A stretch of 64,000 nucleotides of DNA from Haloarcula litorea (GCF_029338195.1 NZ_CP119779.1:2666001-2730000), one strand, 5' to 3'; positions 15,926 through 24,985 are shown, numbered from the stretch's first letter. The notes: a model not told the origin generated them from the letters alone. Made by a program: numbers and translations.

Positions 15926-15933
15926 TGATAAAT
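15926..15933 (-). promoter_or_regulatory. TATA box of the DtxR-type gene
   Basis: ATTTATCA on the minus strand is centred 27 nt before the ATG at 15902, the archaeal spacing for a leaderless transcript. Confidence 0.6.
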
Positions 15934-15964
15934 GTGTCTCGAGCGAACCGTCAGTTTCGGGGAA

Positions 15965-16120
15965 TCACACCTCGTCGTCGGCGGTGTAGGTCTCCCTGCG
16001 GCGGCGGGTCAACAGCCAGAGGAAGAGGTAGCCGGCCGCGCCGATGACGAACAGCGTCGCCGGGATGAGAAAGGGGCCGAACGTCGCCACCAGCAGGTCC
16101 AGCCACGCCGTCGCGAGCAT
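15965..16120 (-). CDS. Small single-span membrane protein
   Basis: A 51-residue ORF: a short N-terminus, one long hydrophobic stretch (about residues 5-40, broken by prolines in FGPFLIPATL), then RRRR and an acidic tail TADDEV. The positive cluster after the helix sets a cytosolic C-terminus. The ATG at 16120 is preceded by sequence that is not protein-like. It lies 62 nt upstream of the DtxR-type gene on the same strand and is divergent from the YdjM-like gene. Function is unknown; length, composition and GC3 support it as a real gene. Confidence 0.6.
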   Translation of the reverse strand: MLATAWLDLLVATFGPFLIPATLFVIGAAGYLFLWLLTRRRRETYTADDEV

Positions 16121-16170
16121 AGCGACCGTTGGCGAGCCGGACGGAAAAACGGGAGTGGTGTCCACCCGAG

Positions 16171-16178
16171 CTATTAAC
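16171..16178 (+). promoter_or_regulatory. TATA element of the YdjM-like gene
   Basis: CTATTAAC is centred about 30 nt before the GTG at 16204, supporting that start and a leaderless or near-leaderless transcript. Confidence 0.5.
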
Positions 16179-16203
16179 CACGAAGCGGCGACAAGGGCCC
16201 CAC

Positions 16204-16701
16204 GTGTATCGCACGGGGCACTACGGGGCGGCGTTGCTCGGCTACGCACCCCTCGGGTTCGCGCTGCTGGTGCTCGGCGACCCGACGCTGGCGGTCGCGG
16301 GCGGTGCGCTCTCGCTGGCACTCGCACCGCTGCCGGACTACGACCAGCGGGTGCCGCTGGTCAGCCACCGGGGCGTGACTCACACGCTCCCGTTCGCCCT
16401 CGTCGTGGGCGGCTGTCTCGGCGCTGTCGGCTGGCTGGTCGGTGCGAACGGCGGGACGTGGCAGCCCGCGACCCTCGCGTTGTTCGGAGTCGTCGTTGGC
16501 GTGACCGCCGTCGGGTCGCACCTGCTCGCCGACGTCATCACACCGGCGGGTATCGTCCCGTTCTGGCCGGTCTCCGGGAAGAAGTACACGCTCGGGCTGG
16601 CCCGCGCCGACGACACGCTGGCGAACTACCTGTTGCTCGTCCTCGGCGTGTTCGTCACCGCACTCCTCGTCGTCGCCGCGCGCCCCGCCCTGCTCAGATG
16701 A
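16204..16701 (+). CDS. YdjM-like membrane metal-dependent hydrolase
   Basis: A 165-residue membrane protein of the YdjM/LexA-binding inner-membrane hydrolase family (PF04307). Hallmarks are PDYDQRVP, SHRGVTHTLPFAL and SHLLADVITPAG...PFWPVSGKKY, whose His and Asp residues would bind a metal in the membrane plane. Four to five hydrophobic segments are present. GTG 16204 is chosen because a TATA element lies 30 nt upstream and the preceding in-frame codons fall within the promoter. The physiological substrate is unknown. Its 3' end overlaps the convergent MTH865-like gene by 8 nt. Confidence 0.85.
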   Translation: MYRTGHYGAALLGYAPLGFALLVLGDPTLAVAGGALSLALAPLPDYDQRVPLVSHRGVTHTLPFALVVGGCLGAVGWLVGANGGTWQPATLALFGVVVGVTAVGSHLLADVITPAGIVPFWPVSGKKYTLGLARADDTLANYLLLVLGVFVTALLVVAARPALLR

Positions 16702-16942
16702 GGTCGCGGTCCTCGAGCGACGCCATCACGTCGTCGACGAAGGAGTCGACGTCGTCGTAGGGGAAGTCCCCGTCGAGCTTGGTGTTGAGCTCCATCGCGG
16801 TCATCGAGAAGTCGCCCGACTCGAACTTCGTGGACGGGCCGCTTGGCAGCGCCGGCACGAGGTCCATCGGGCTGGAGATGGGGTAGTCTGCGTCTTCGAA
16901 CGCTTCGACGAACTGGCTCCGCAGGTCCTCTCTGTCGACCAT
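16694..16942 (-). CDS. MTH865-like small protein
   Basis: An 82-residue acidic protein matching the MTH865 family (PF07747), an EF-hand-like helical fold first solved in Methanothermobacter: DLRSQFVEAFEDADYPISSP, then ALPSGPSTKFESGD and FPYDDVDSFVDDVM. The biochemical function of the family is unknown. A TATA-like TTTATG lies 32 nt before the ATG. It is convergent with the YdjM-like gene and divergent from the sugar dehydrogenase gene, so it is probably transcribed alone. Confidence 0.85.
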   Translation of the reverse strand: MVDREDLRSQFVEAFEDADYPISSPMDLVPALPSGPSTKFESGDFSMTAMELNTKLDGDFPYDDVDSFVDDVMASLEDRDLI

Positions 16943-16971
16943 AGTCGTCTCACCTTTTGCGTCAGCCCGTG

Positions 16972-16977
16972 CATAAA
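16972..16977 (-). promoter_or_regulatory. TATA element of the MTH865-like gene
   Basis: TTTATG (minus strand), centred about 32 nt before the ATG at 16942, predicts a leader of only a few bases. Confidence 0.45.
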
Positions 16978-17062
16978 GGGTTCGACGACTGGGCACTTTC
17001 CCGTTGTTTGGAGTTTATTCGACGCGGCCAACCTTCTTGTCCGTCCGGTCCTCCCGAGGCGT

Positions 17063-18379
17063 ATGGACACGCCGACGCGACGCCGCTTCCTCCGGGCCGG
17101 CGGACTCGGACTCGCCGCCCTCGCCGGGTGTGGGAGGCAGGGCGACGGCCAGGATGGGAGCACGGAGACGGTCACCGGGACGGAGGACCCGGGGCTGGCT
17201 GCTCTCGAACTCGGTGCCGAGACGGTCGCGACGGGGTTCACGTCGCCCGTGAACGTGGTCACGACCGGGCCGAGCACGCACTACGTCGTCGACCAGATCG
17301 GCGTCGTCTCGGCCGTCCGCGACGGCGAGCGGACGGCCGCCCTCGACTTGCGAGATCGGATGGTCGACGTTGGCGGCTACGACGAACGGGGGCTGCTCGG
17401 GATGGCCGTCCACCCCGCGTTCGACGGCGGGGGCCGCGTCTACCTCCGGTACAGCGCGCCGCTCCGGGACGGGATGCCCGACGGCTACTCGCACACGTTC
17501 GTCCTCTCTGAGTTCCGACTGGCCGACGGGACCGTCGACCCGGCCAGCGAGCGGGTCCTGCTGGAGATCCCCCAGCCACAGTCCAACCACAACGCCGGGT
17601 CGGTGGCGTTCGGCCCCGACGGCTACCTCTACGTCGGCGTGGGTGACGGCGGCGGGGCCAACGACCGGGGACGGGGCCACGTCGCGGACTGGTACGACGC
17701 CGTCGCCGGGGGCAACGGACAGGACGTGACCGAGAACCTGCTGGGGAGTATCCTCCGGATCGACGTCGACCGCGAGGGTGACGGCGGGCGGCCCTACGGA
17801 GTGCCCGCCGACAACCCCCTCGTGGGGACGGAGGGGCTGCCCGAGCAGTACGCCTGGGGCCTGCGCAACCCCTGGCGGTTCTCCTTCGGACCCGACGGCG
17901 ACTTCTTCGTCGCGGACGTCGGCCAGTCCCGCTACGAGGAGGTGAACGTCGTCGAGGCCGGCGGGAACTACGGCTGGAACGTCCGCGAGGGGACGGCCTG
18001 TTTCGGGGCCGACTCCTGTCCGAGCGAGACGCCGGACGGGACGGAACTGTCCGGCCCCATCGTCCAGTACCCCCACAGCGGCGGCCCCGTCTCGGGCGTC
18101 TCCGTCATCGGGGGGTACCGCTACGCCGGGAGCGACCTGCCCGAACTACAGATGCGGTACGTCTTCGCCGACTGGCGCGCCGAGGGCGACCTGTTCATCG
18201 CGACGGACAGCGGTGCCGAGCAGTGGCCGGTGACGACCGTCCCGGTCTCGGGCGAGGACGTCGGGCCGATGGTGCTCTCGTTCGGGGAGACCGGTGAGGG
18301 GGAACTGCTCGTCTGCACGACGGAGAGAGGGCGAGTCTCGGGATCGACCGGGGCCGTCAACCGGCTGCGACCGGCCTGA
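17063..18379 (+). CDS. PQQ-type soluble aldose sugar dehydrogenase, exported
   Basis: A 438-residue secreted lipoprotein. The N-terminus has TRRRFLRAGG (Tat) and a lipobox ALAGC. The mature part is a six-bladed beta-propeller of the glucose/sorbosone dehydrogenase family, with GLLGMAVHPAF (catalytic His), NHNAGSVAFGPDGYLYVGVGDGG and WGLRNPWRFSF. It would oxidise aldoses outside the cell and pass electrons to the respiratory chain, if PQQ is available; haloarchaeal PQQ supply is uncertain. TTTATT at 17014-17019 is a possible TATA element. It has no operon partner. Confidence 0.9.
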   Translation: MDTPTRRRFLRAGGLGLAALAGCGRQGDGQDGSTETVTGTEDPGLAALELGAETVATGFTSPVNVVTTGPSTHYVVDQIGVVSAVRDGERTAALDLRDRMVDVGGYDERGLLGMAVHPAFDGGGRVYLRYSAPLRDGMPDGYSHTFVLSEFRLADGTVDPASERVLLEIPQPQSNHNAGSVAFGPDGYLYVGVGDGGGANDRGRGHVADWYDAVAGGNGQDVTENLLGSILRIDVDREGDGGRPYGVPADNPLVGTEGLPEQYAWGLRNPWRFSFGPDGDFFVADVGQSRYEEVNVVEAGGNYGWNVREGTACFGADSCPSETPDGTELSGPIVQYPHSGGPVSGVSVIGGYRYAGSDLPELQMRYVFADWRAEGDLFIATDSGAEQWPVTTVPVSGEDVGPMVLSFGETGEGELLVCTTERGRVSGSTGAVNRLRPA

Positions 18380-18403
18380 GACGGCCGCGAGAGGCCGACG
18401 CGG

Positions 18404-18994
18404 TCAGTCGTCGGCGGCCACGGCCGCCTCGTGGGACACCTCGTCCCCGAGCAGGTCCATGAACCCGGCCAGCCACTCGGGGTGGTCCGGCCAGGCCTGG
18501 CCGGTCACGAGATTGCCGTCCGTCGTCACCTCGTCGACCCACGAACAGCCGGCGGCCTCACACTCGGCCCGGACCGCGGGGTAGGCCGTCATCTCGTAGC
18601 CGTCGAGGACGCCGGCGGCCGCGAGGATCTGCGGGCCGTGACAGAGGGCGGCGACCGGCTTGTCCGCGTCGAAGAAGTGCCGGACCGCGTCGAGGACCTC
18701 GTCGTAGGTACGGAGGTACTCGGGGGCACGCCCGCCCGGTACCACCAGGGCGTCGTAGTCGCTCGGTTCGATCTCGGCCATCGTCGCGTTCAGTTCGAAG
18801 TCGTGACCGCGCTCCTCCAGGTAGGTCTGGTCGCCGCGGAAGTCGTGGACGGCCGTCTTGACCGTCTCGCCGGCCTCCTTGTCCGGACACACCGCGTCCA
18901 CGTCGTGTCCGACCATCTGGAGCGCCTGGAACGGGACCATAATCTCGAGGTCTTCGCCGAAGTCGCCGACGATCATCAGGATGGACTTGCTCAT
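18404..18994 (-). CDS. DJ-1/PfpI family protein
   Basis: A 196-residue DJ-1/PfpI protein. The nucleophile elbow [10 protein letters not shown] supplies the reactive Cys, with the upstream acidic residue in [14 protein letters not shown]. Members act as glyoxalase/deglycase, protease-like or chaperone proteins; the specific activity is not readable. ATG 18994 is selected because a TATA element is 37 nt upstream, and the longer frame crosses it. The HAD gene lies 62 nt upstream on the same strand, so it has its own promoter. Confidence 0.9.
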   Translation of the reverse strand: MSKSILMIVGDFGEDLEIMVPFQALQMVGHDVDAVCPDKEAGETVKTAVHDFRGDQTYLEERGHDFELNATMAEIEPSDYDALVVPGGRAPEYLRTYDEVLDAVRHFFDADKPVAALCHGPQILAAAGVLDGYEMTAYPAVRAECEAAGCSWVDEVTTDGNLVTGQAWPDHPEWLAGFMDLLGDEVSHEAAVAADD

Positions 18995-19027
18995 CGGTAA
19001 CACCGTCCGGACGTAGGGCTGGCGGTC

Positions 19028-19035
19028 GTTTAAAG
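19028..19035 (-). promoter_or_regulatory. TATA element of the DJ-1/PfpI gene
   Basis: CTTTAAAC (minus strand), centred 37 nt before the ATG at 18994, predicts a roughly 10-nt leader. Confidence 0.5.
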
Positions 19036-19056
19036 ATATAGGACAGACAACAACAA

Positions 19057-19845
19057 TCACTCGGCGGGGAGCAGGTCGGGCACGTCCGCCAGCGAGTCGA
19101 CGACGTGGTCCGGCGTCACGTCGCTCCCCTCGATCGCCCGCCGGTCACCGACGCCGGACCGGACCAGCACCGTCGTCATCCCCGCCCGCTCGCCCATCGC
19201 GACGTCCGTGTCGAGGCGGTCGCCGACGACGAGGCAGTCCTCGGCGGGGCAGTCGACCCGTTCGAGGGCCGCTTCGACGGCCCACTCGGAGGGCTTGCCC
19301 AGCACGGCGTCGGGGTCCCGCTCCGTGACGCCGGCGATGGCCCTGACGACCGCCCCGGACCCCGGGACCGGGTTCCCGTCGCCGTCGGGGAAGGTCACGT
19401 CCGGGTCCGTGCCGAGGAAGGCGGTGTCCTCGTCGAGCGCCCGCAGCGCCGCCAGCATGTCCCGGTAGTGGAACTCGTCGGTCCAGGAGGCGAGCAACAC
19501 GTCGGCCTCCCGCGGCTCTTCCGTCACGGTCGCCTCCGTCCGGTCGATCCGCTCCCGGACCGAGTCGTCCCCGACGACGAACACCGCGTCGTCCGCGTGG
19601 TTCTCGTCGACGTAGCGCCGAGTGACGGTCGCCGACGAACACGCCTCCCCCGCACGGGCGTCGATCCCCAACGTCTGCAGGCGCTCGACGTACTCCGCGC
19701 CGCCGTGCAGGGGGTTGTTCGAGAAGAAACAGATCGAGAGGCCGCGGTCCCGCAGCCGGTCGACCGCCCGGCTCGCGCCGGGCAGCGGGGAGTCGCCGTG
19801 GTAGACGGTGCCGTCGAGGTCGAGGATCGCGCCCCGCAGTGTCAT
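19057..19845 (-). CDS. HAD-IIA family phosphatase (NagD-like)
   Basis: A 262-residue HAD hydrolase of subfamily IIA. It has DLDGTVYHG at the N-terminus (nucleophile and acid Asp), SNNPLHGG (motif II), GKPSEWAV (motif III Lys) and [17 protein letters not shown] (motif IV). The C2-type cap lies between motifs II and III. Such enzymes dephosphorylate nucleotides, sugar phosphates or phosphoglycolate-like metabolites. It is 57 nt downstream of the ABC permease gene on the same strand and may be part of that transcript. Confidence 0.93.
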   Translation of the reverse strand: MTLRGAILDLDGTVYHGDSPLPGASRAVDRLRDRGLSICFFSNNPLHGGAEYVERLQTLGIDARAGEACSSATVTRRYVDENHADDAVFVVGDDSVRERIDRTEATVTEEPREADVLLASWTDEFHYRDMLAALRALDEDTAFLGTDPDVTFPDGDGNPVPGSGAVVRAIAGVTERDPDAVLGKPSEWAVEAALERVDCPAEDCLVVGDRLDTDVAMGERAGMTTVLVRSGVGDRRAIEGSDVTPDHVVDSLADVPDLLPAE

Positions 19846-19902
19846 CGTCGATCCCTACGAACGGGGTCGGCAAAAGCCCACGCAGTCCGCTCGCTCGTCG
19901 AC

Positions 19903-21297
19903 TCAGGCCGCGAGACGGCGCTGCCAGCGCGGGCCGGCCCGGCGGGCGAGCCACCACCCGGCCGCGCCCGCCACCGCCGAGAGCGCGACGGCCCCACCGA
20001 CGGCCAGCGTCGGGGCGACGGCGACGACCAGTGCCGCGACCAGCAGCGGGACCGCGAGCGCCGCCAGCGCCGCGCCGAAGGCGGCGAACAGCGCGGTGTC
20101 GAACAGCAGTTCGTTCGGGGCCAGCCCCGTCAGGTACGCCGACACCCCGAAGACGTAGCTCGCGACGCCGGGGGCCACGAGCGCACCGACGGCGAGGTCC
20201 GCCGGCGGGTACCACAGCGCCGCGACGGCGAGGTAGGCCAGCGCCGTCGGCACCGACAGCGCCAGATGGGCCCGCAGCGCCCCGCGGAAGACGGCGTCGT
20301 AGCCAACCGGGAACCGCAGGTACTCCCGCTGCCCCTCGAACTGCGTCACCCAGCTGTAGGTGGTGAACGCCCCCAGTCCGAGCAGCGTCCCGAGCGCGAC
20401 GCCGGCGTGGGGGTCGATTCCCGTCGCCGCGGCGACCCGCGCGAGCAACAGCGCCGTCACGGCGAACAGCACGCCCATCGAGAAGACGACCTTGCCGACC
20501 GAGCCCGAGGAGCGGGCCACCGAGAGCAGCGGCCGCCGCGTGAGCGGGTCCTCGACGCCGGTGAACAGCCGCTCGGTGGTGCGGTGTCGGCCCGACCCGC
20601 CGTCGTCGACCGGTTCGAACAGCGCGACGCCGGCCACCGCGAGCGCCGCGGTCGGGACGAGTCCCCGTGCGACCGCGTCGAGCGAGCCGCCGGCGTACAG
20701 CGCGTAGGGCGTGTACGCCACGGGGTCCAGCGCCCCGGCGACGGCGGCGCTGGTCCCGCCGGCCAGCGCGACGAGCAGGACGGCCCGACTCCGGGCGGCC
20801 AGCGCGATCAGCGCGAGGCTCAGGGACGCGCCGAACGCGAAGGCGGTGACGGCGGCCACCCAGAGGCGGGCGACGGCCGCCGGAGCCAGCCCCGACTCGG
20901 CCGCCACCACGCCGACGCCGACGACGGCCGGCGTCAGCACGAACCCGGTGTAGTAGCAGACGTCCTTGACGAGGAACGTCGCCAGCAGCCGTCGCCACGA
21001 GAGCGGCAGCGTCCGCGCGGAGAACACCAGCAGCGTCACGTCGCCCAGCACGTCCCGCAGGGCGTCCCGGCCGACGAGCCCGATGGTGCCGACCTGCAGG
21101 CCGAAAAAGCCCACGAGCGCGACCAGCCCGCCGGCCACGTCCGCCGGCGGCGTCCCCGTGTAAGCCAGCAGCCACGTCCCGGCGGCCGCTAGCGCGGCGA
21201 TCAGGAGCGGGAACAGGGCGAACCGCCGGCCCCCGAACAGGTGGCTGTGGAGCCGCCACTCCTCGCGGAGCAGCCTGCGGAACAGCCCGCCGGTCAC
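19903..21297 (-). CDS. ABC exporter permease subunit
   Basis: A 464-residue integral membrane protein with about twelve hydrophobic segments and an N-terminal amphipathic start (LFRRLLREEWRLHSHLFGGRR) typical of ABC-2-like permeases. The GTG start overlaps the stop of the ATPase gene by 4 nt, fixing its partner. There is no extracellular domain large enough to suggest a substrate. Substrate and direction are inferred to be export by family only. Confidence 0.85.
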   Translation of the reverse strand: MTGGLFRRLLREEWRLHSHLFGGRRFALFPLLIAALAAAGTWLLAYTGTPPADVAGGLVALVGFFGLQVGTIGLVGRDALRDVLGDVTLLVFSARTLPLSWRRLLATFLVKDVCYYTGFVLTPAVVGVGVVAAESGLAPAAVARLWVAAVTAFAFGASLSLALIALAARSRAVLLVALAGGTSAAVAGALDPVAYTPYALYAGGSLDAVARGLVPTAALAVAGVALFEPVDDGGSGRHRTTERLFTGVEDPLTRRPLLSVARSSGSVGKVVFSMGVLFAVTALLLARVAAATGIDPHAGVALGTLLGLGAFTTYSWVTQFEGQREYLRFPVGYDAVFRGALRAHLALSVPTALAYLAVAALWYPPADLAVGALVAPGVASYVFGVSAYLTGLAPNELLFDTALFAAFGAALAALAVPLLVAALVVAVAPTLAVGGAVALSAVAGAAGWWLARRAGPRWQRRLAA

Positions 21298-22019
21298 GCC
21301 CGGACCCCCGCCGCGTCGCCGCCGACCTCGGCGACGAAGTAGTCCAGCAGGTCGGCCTCGGTCATCTCGCGGGGGTCACACTCGGCGACGAGGCGGCCGT
21401 CCTCGACGATGCCGACGTGGGTGCAGAGCTCGGCGGCCACGTCGACGTAGTGGGTCGAGAGGAACAGCGTGTTCCCGCGCTCGCAGTAGCTCGCGAGCTG
21501 GGACTTGACCTCCTCCTGCATGATAGGGTCGAGGTTGACCAGCGGCTCGTCGATGAACACGAGGTCGGGGTCGTGGAGGAACGCGGCGGCCAGCATCACG
21601 CGCTGTCGTTCGCCCTCCGAGAGCCCGGTCGCGAGCGCGTCGAGGACGCCGGCGAACCCGAGCCGGTCGGCCCACTCGTCGATGCGGGCCTCGTGGTCGG
21701 CCACGTCGCGAACCTCCGAGACGAAGGTGAGGTACTCCCGCGGCGTGAGGAAGCTCGGCGGGTCCTCGCGCTCCGGGAGGATGCCGATGGCCGACCGGAC
21801 GGCGAGCGGTTCCGCTGCGGGGTCGCGCCCGACGACGCTGGCCGAGCCGCCGGTGGGCTCGCGCTGCCCGGTCAGCAGCTCGATGGTCGTCGTCTTTCCC
21901 GAGCCGTTCGGCCCCAGCAGGCCGAAGACGGCCCCCTCCTCGATCGACAGGGAGAGGCCGTCCAGCGCGGTCACGTCGCCGAAGTCGCGGCGGAGGTCCG
22001 TCGTCTCGATGGCTGCCAT
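21294..22019 (-). CDS. ABC transporter ATP-binding subunit
   Basis: A 241-residue ABC ATPase with Walker A GPNGSGKTTTIELL, signature LSEGERQRVMLAAAF, Walker B LVFIDEPLVNLDP and the switch His in FLSTHYVDV. It belongs to the ABC-2 (CcmA/NatA-like) group and energises the permease encoded with a 4-nt overlap. The DUF998 gene ends 27 nt upstream on the same strand and may head the same operon. Confidence 0.95.
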   Translation of the reverse strand: MAAIETTDLRRDFGDVTALDGLSLSIEEGAVFGLLGPNGSGKTTTIELLTGQREPTGGSASVVGRDPAAEPLAVRSAIGILPEREDPPSFLTPREYLTFVSEVRDVADHEARIDEWADRLGFAGVLDALATGLSEGERQRVMLAAAFLHDPDLVFIDEPLVNLDPIMQEEVKSQLASYCERGNTLFLSTHYVDVAAELCTHVGIVEDGRLVAECDPREMTEADLLDYFVAEVGGDAAGVRA

Positions 22020-22046
22020 CTCGTCGGTGACTGTCGGTGCAGTCCC

Positions 22047-22694
22047 TTAGCCCTTTGTCCGTGCCGTGGACGACGGGGCCGTGGGCGCGGCCGCGCCGGC
22101 CCGTTCGCCGGCGAGGTGCCAGCGGGCCGTCCAGACGACCCAGCCGCCGAACAACAGCGCGCCGGCGAACTCCGGCACTGCGAGCCCGCCGCGGGTGAAC
22201 GCGCCGCCGGTCGCCCACCAGTACCAGACGGCGACGTGGACGCCGACGAGCGCGAGCGTGACGGCCCCGCGCACCCGAGCCCCGGCCAGGGCGTTCCCGA
22301 CGGCGTAGGCGGCCATCGCCACCATCGACGCCAGGTAGAACGTCACCGCGGCCGGCGCGTGCAGCGCCTGGCTGTACGGGAACACGCCGACGCCCGCCAG
22401 GCCGATCAGCGCGACCACGAACGGCAGGGCGGCGACGCGTTCGACCGGGTGGCCGGCCCCCCGGGACAGTGTCAGCGCGAACGCCAGCCCGACGACGGCA
22501 CCGACGACCAGTCCGCCGTCGAACAGCAGCGTCGTCACCGGCGTCGCCGCGGCGTCGCCCGGCTGGCCCAGGTCCGACAGCGCGTCCCCGGTCCACCGGA
22601 ACGTCGGCGACGCCACCGTCGCCGCGAGGATCGCCAGGTCCGTCAGGCCGACCGACGCCACCCCCGCCCACGCGCTCGCCCTGTCAGTCTCCAT
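22047..22694 (-). CDS. DUF998 membrane protein
   Basis: A 215-residue protein with six hydrophobic segments, matching DUF998: SPTFRWTGDALSDLGQPG in the first loop and GVFPYSQALHAPAAVTFYLASM later are typical family motifs. Function is unknown. The ATG at 22694 is selected because the upstream codons are polar and not family-like. It precedes the ABC ATPase gene by 27 nt, so co-transcription is possible. Confidence 0.85.
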   Translation of the reverse strand: METDRASAWAGVASVGLTDLAILAATVASPTFRWTGDALSDLGQPGDAAATPVTTLLFDGGLVVGAVVGLAFALTLSRGAGHPVERVAALPFVVALIGLAGVGVFPYSQALHAPAAVTFYLASMVAMAAYAVGNALAGARVRGAVTLALVGVHVAVWYWWATGGAFTRGGLAVPEFAGALLFGGWVVWTARWHLAGERAGAAAPTAPSSTARTKG

Positions 22695-22853
22695 CGTGTG
22701 AACCCTGACCGCGCGGTCGAGGTAAACCTGAGGGTGGTCGACGACCGTTCCCCGTCCCACCGTCGCCCCCGCGTGCGCGTGTCCGTGTTCGCGGGTCCGG
22801 GCCGACGCTGGACCGACGCCGGTCGGACGGAACCACGCGGCCGCTCGGCGGCA

Positions 22854-23330
22854 CTACACGGTCGACGGCGGCGTCCCCGCCGTCGGCTGGTCGTGCCCTC
22901 GCCCCAGTCGTCGCCACCCGAGCACTCCGGCGGCGACGAGGAGCAGTCCGCCGACGACGAGCAGGAAGGGTTCGGCTCCGAGGACGAACACGACCGGGTC
23001 GCCGTCGTACATCGTCGTCTCGGCGTACAGGGTCGTGTTCCGAACGTGCCAGTAGACCGCCCGGAGCGCGTAGAACAGCACGACACCGCCGCCGGCGATC
23101 GGTACGACGGCGGCCCGTCGCCACCGGAGCGTAGCGACGGTGCCGACGACGCCGACGGCACCGACGCCCGCGAGCAGTCGCTCGCTCCGATTGAGTCTCC
23201 CGCCCCACCCGGTCACGATCGTCCCCTCGTACCCCGGAGCGACGTGAACGAGCCCCTGGTGGACGCCGACCACGATGGCCGCGAGTCCGCCGACGGCGAG
23301 GGCGACCGGCAAGACGGTGCTGTATCGCAC
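22854..23330 (-). CDS. Conserved-looking membrane protein
   Basis: A 158-residue protein starting at GTG 23330 (MRYSTVLPVALAVGG). Four hydrophobic stretches are visible (about residues 4-24, 47-64, 70-85, 112-135). The loop VHVAPGYEGTIVTGWGGRLNRSE resembles the extracellular loop of small halobacterial membrane proteins but I do not recognise a family. The tail is Thr/Pro rich. It is separated by 159 nt from the DUF998 gene on the same strand. Function unknown. Confidence 0.7.
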   Translation of the reverse strand: MRYSTVLPVALAVGGLAAIVVGVHQGLVHVAPGYEGTIVTGWGGRLNRSERLLAGVGAVGVVGTVATLRWRRAAVVPIAGGGVVLFYALRAVYWHVRNTTLYAETTMYDGDPVVFVLGAEPFLLVVGGLLLVAAGVLGWRRLGRGHDQPTAGTPPSTV

Positions 23331-23448
23331 GACGACCGTTTCCGAGCGGCGTGACTTAGTCGTTCCCCCGAAACGCCGGTGGATCGGTGCCCGTCGGTTC
23401 CGCTCCGCCGTCCGTCGCTCGGACGGCCACAGCCCCACACGGCGGCCC

Positions 23449-24141
23449 TCAGTCCAGCCACACCGGGACCGGCGGCGCGAGCGAGAGCGTCTTCCCCGGG
23501 CTGTAGTGGACGACCGGGTCGCCCTCGGCCGGCGGCAGCGACAGCGCGTCGAGCGGTGCGGCCCCCGCGTCGGCCGCGACGGGTGCCAGCGGCCAGTCGT
23601 CGCCGCTGACGCTCCCGACCAGCCGCGTCCCCAGCGCGTCGCTGGCGAAGTACCGCTCGCGCTCGACGAGGAATCGGGCCAGCGAGTCCGGCGGAGCCGA
23701 TCCCGGGTCGCCGTCGCCCGGCGTGTACCGGACGTCGAACACCCGCCGGCCGTCGGCGGTGAGGGTGCGTCGTCGCCGGCCACTCCCCTCGTCCGCCCGC
23801 GTGACCTCGCCCTCCCGGATCGGGAGCCCCAGCCCGGGGCCGCCGAGCGCCGACGCCACCTCGTCGGCGGTGTAGACGGCGAGGAAGCGGACGCCGCGCT
23901 GGCCGTCGGGACCACGGACCGGCGTCCGGACGTTGACCCACTCGGCCGGCCGGGTCAGCGAGACGCCGAAGGTGTCGGCGCTCGCGACGGTGTGGGCGAG
24001 GGCCGTCACCCACGCGGTCCCGTCGAACCGCTCGACTGTGAGCCAGTCGGGAACCGCCGCGGCGAGGGCGTCCGCGTCGACCGGCCAGTGGCAGAAACAG
24101 GCGTCCTCGACGGTCACGTCGAGCGGACGGAGCGTGCGCAT
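23449..24141 (-). CDS. DUF2071 (YqjF-like) protein, copy 2
   Basis: A 230-residue protein of the DUF2071/YqjF family, an acetoacetate-decarboxylase-like beta-barrel. It shows the family opening FCHWPVDADALAAAVPDW, RTPVRGPDGQRGVRFL in the middle and the terminal GDPVVHYSPGKTLSLAPP. ATG 24141 is preferred because it aligns with the start of the paralogue upstream; GTG 24177 is an alternative lying just 4 nt after that paralogue's stop. The enzymatic role is unknown. It is the second gene of a tandem duplicated pair. Confidence 0.85.
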   Translation of the reverse strand: MRTLRPLDVTVEDACFCHWPVDADALAAAVPDWLTVERFDGTAWVTALAHTVASADTFGVSLTRPAEWVNVRTPVRGPDGQRGVRFLAVYTADEVASALGGPGLGLPIREGEVTRADEGSGRRRRTLTADGRRVFDVRYTPGDGDPGSAPPDSLARFLVERERYFASDALGTRLVGSVSGDDWPLAPVAADAGAAPLDALSLPPAEGDPVVHYSPGKTLSLAPPVPVWLD

Positions 24142-24181
24142 AGCGAGGGGTTCGACGCCGAGCGACGTGAGTGTCACGCCC

Positions 24182-24868
24182 TCAAGCCCGGTGGAGGCGG
24201 CCGGCGGTCACGTCGATGGCGGGACTGTAGTGGACGACCGGGTCGCCGACGGGGTCGTCGAAGCCGTTGGCCTCGAACAGCTCGTTCCGGCGGACCTCGA
24301 CGCGGCCGGCCTGGAGCGGCCAGGGCTCGTGGTCGATGTCGGCGTAGTACACGCGGCCGTCGCGGTCGGCGACGTAGAAGCGGTACCGCGACACGAGGAA
24401 CGCCTCGCGCGAGCCCGGCTCCGGCGTGCTCGGCTCGCTGTCGGCGGCGGGGCCGTACGTCGCGTCGAAGTCCGCCGGCGGCGCGCGACCGTCGGTCCGC
24501 TGGCTCCGGAACCGGACGTCGTCGCCGCGCCGGCGGACGGTCATCGACGCGCGGTAGTACGGCAGCTCGAACAGCCGGCGGGCGACGGAGACGCCGAGCC
24601 TGTCGTCGGCGTCGAGGTTGTAGAAGTAGACGCCGGGCGTCGTCCCGTCGGTGACGTAGGTCCGGAGGTTCAGCTCGCCGAACGACCGGCCGAGGGGACT
24701 CCCGCGCGGTCGGACGTCCGCCATCTCGAAGGGCACGACGCCGAGCCAGGCCCGCCCCTCGTGGGTGTCGACCGAGAGCCCGTCGGGGAGCGTCGCCGCC
24801 ACGACCTCGGGCTCGACCGGCCAGTGCAGGAACCCCACGTCCCGCCACGCCATCGTGAGCAGGTCCAT
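24182..24868 (-). CDS. DUF2071 (YqjF-like) protein, copy 1
   Basis: A 228-residue DUF2071 protein: GFLHWPVEPEVVAATLPDGL near the start, TYVTDGTTPGVYFYNLDADD in the core and GDPVVHYSPAIDV at the end. It is more canonical than its downstream paralogue, keeping the aromatic core residues. Sequence divergence between the two copies is large, so the duplication is old or the pair was assembled by transfer. ATG 24868 is chosen over the long upstream extension, which overlaps the macrodomain gene antisense. Function is not known beyond family membership. Confidence 0.87.
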   Translation of the reverse strand: MDLLTMAWRDVGFLHWPVEPEVVAATLPDGLSVDTHEGRAWLGVVPFEMADVRPRGSPLGRSFGELNLRTYVTDGTTPGVYFYNLDADDRLGVSVARRLFELPYYRASMTVRRRGDDVRFRSQRTDGRAPPADFDATYGPAADSEPSTPEPGSREAFLVSRYRFYVADRDGRVYYADIDHEPWPLQAGRVEVRRNELFEANGFDDPVGDPVVHYSPAIDVTAGRLHRA

Positions 24869-24985
24869 ACCTGGCGTAGGGATCGGACGGTTTTCGGCCT
24901 GGCGTGGCAGGCCCTGGCACGAACCGTGACGCGGGGGCGGCACGCCCCCAGTGGTTCTATGGGCGCGGCGCTCCCAGCCCCGCGT

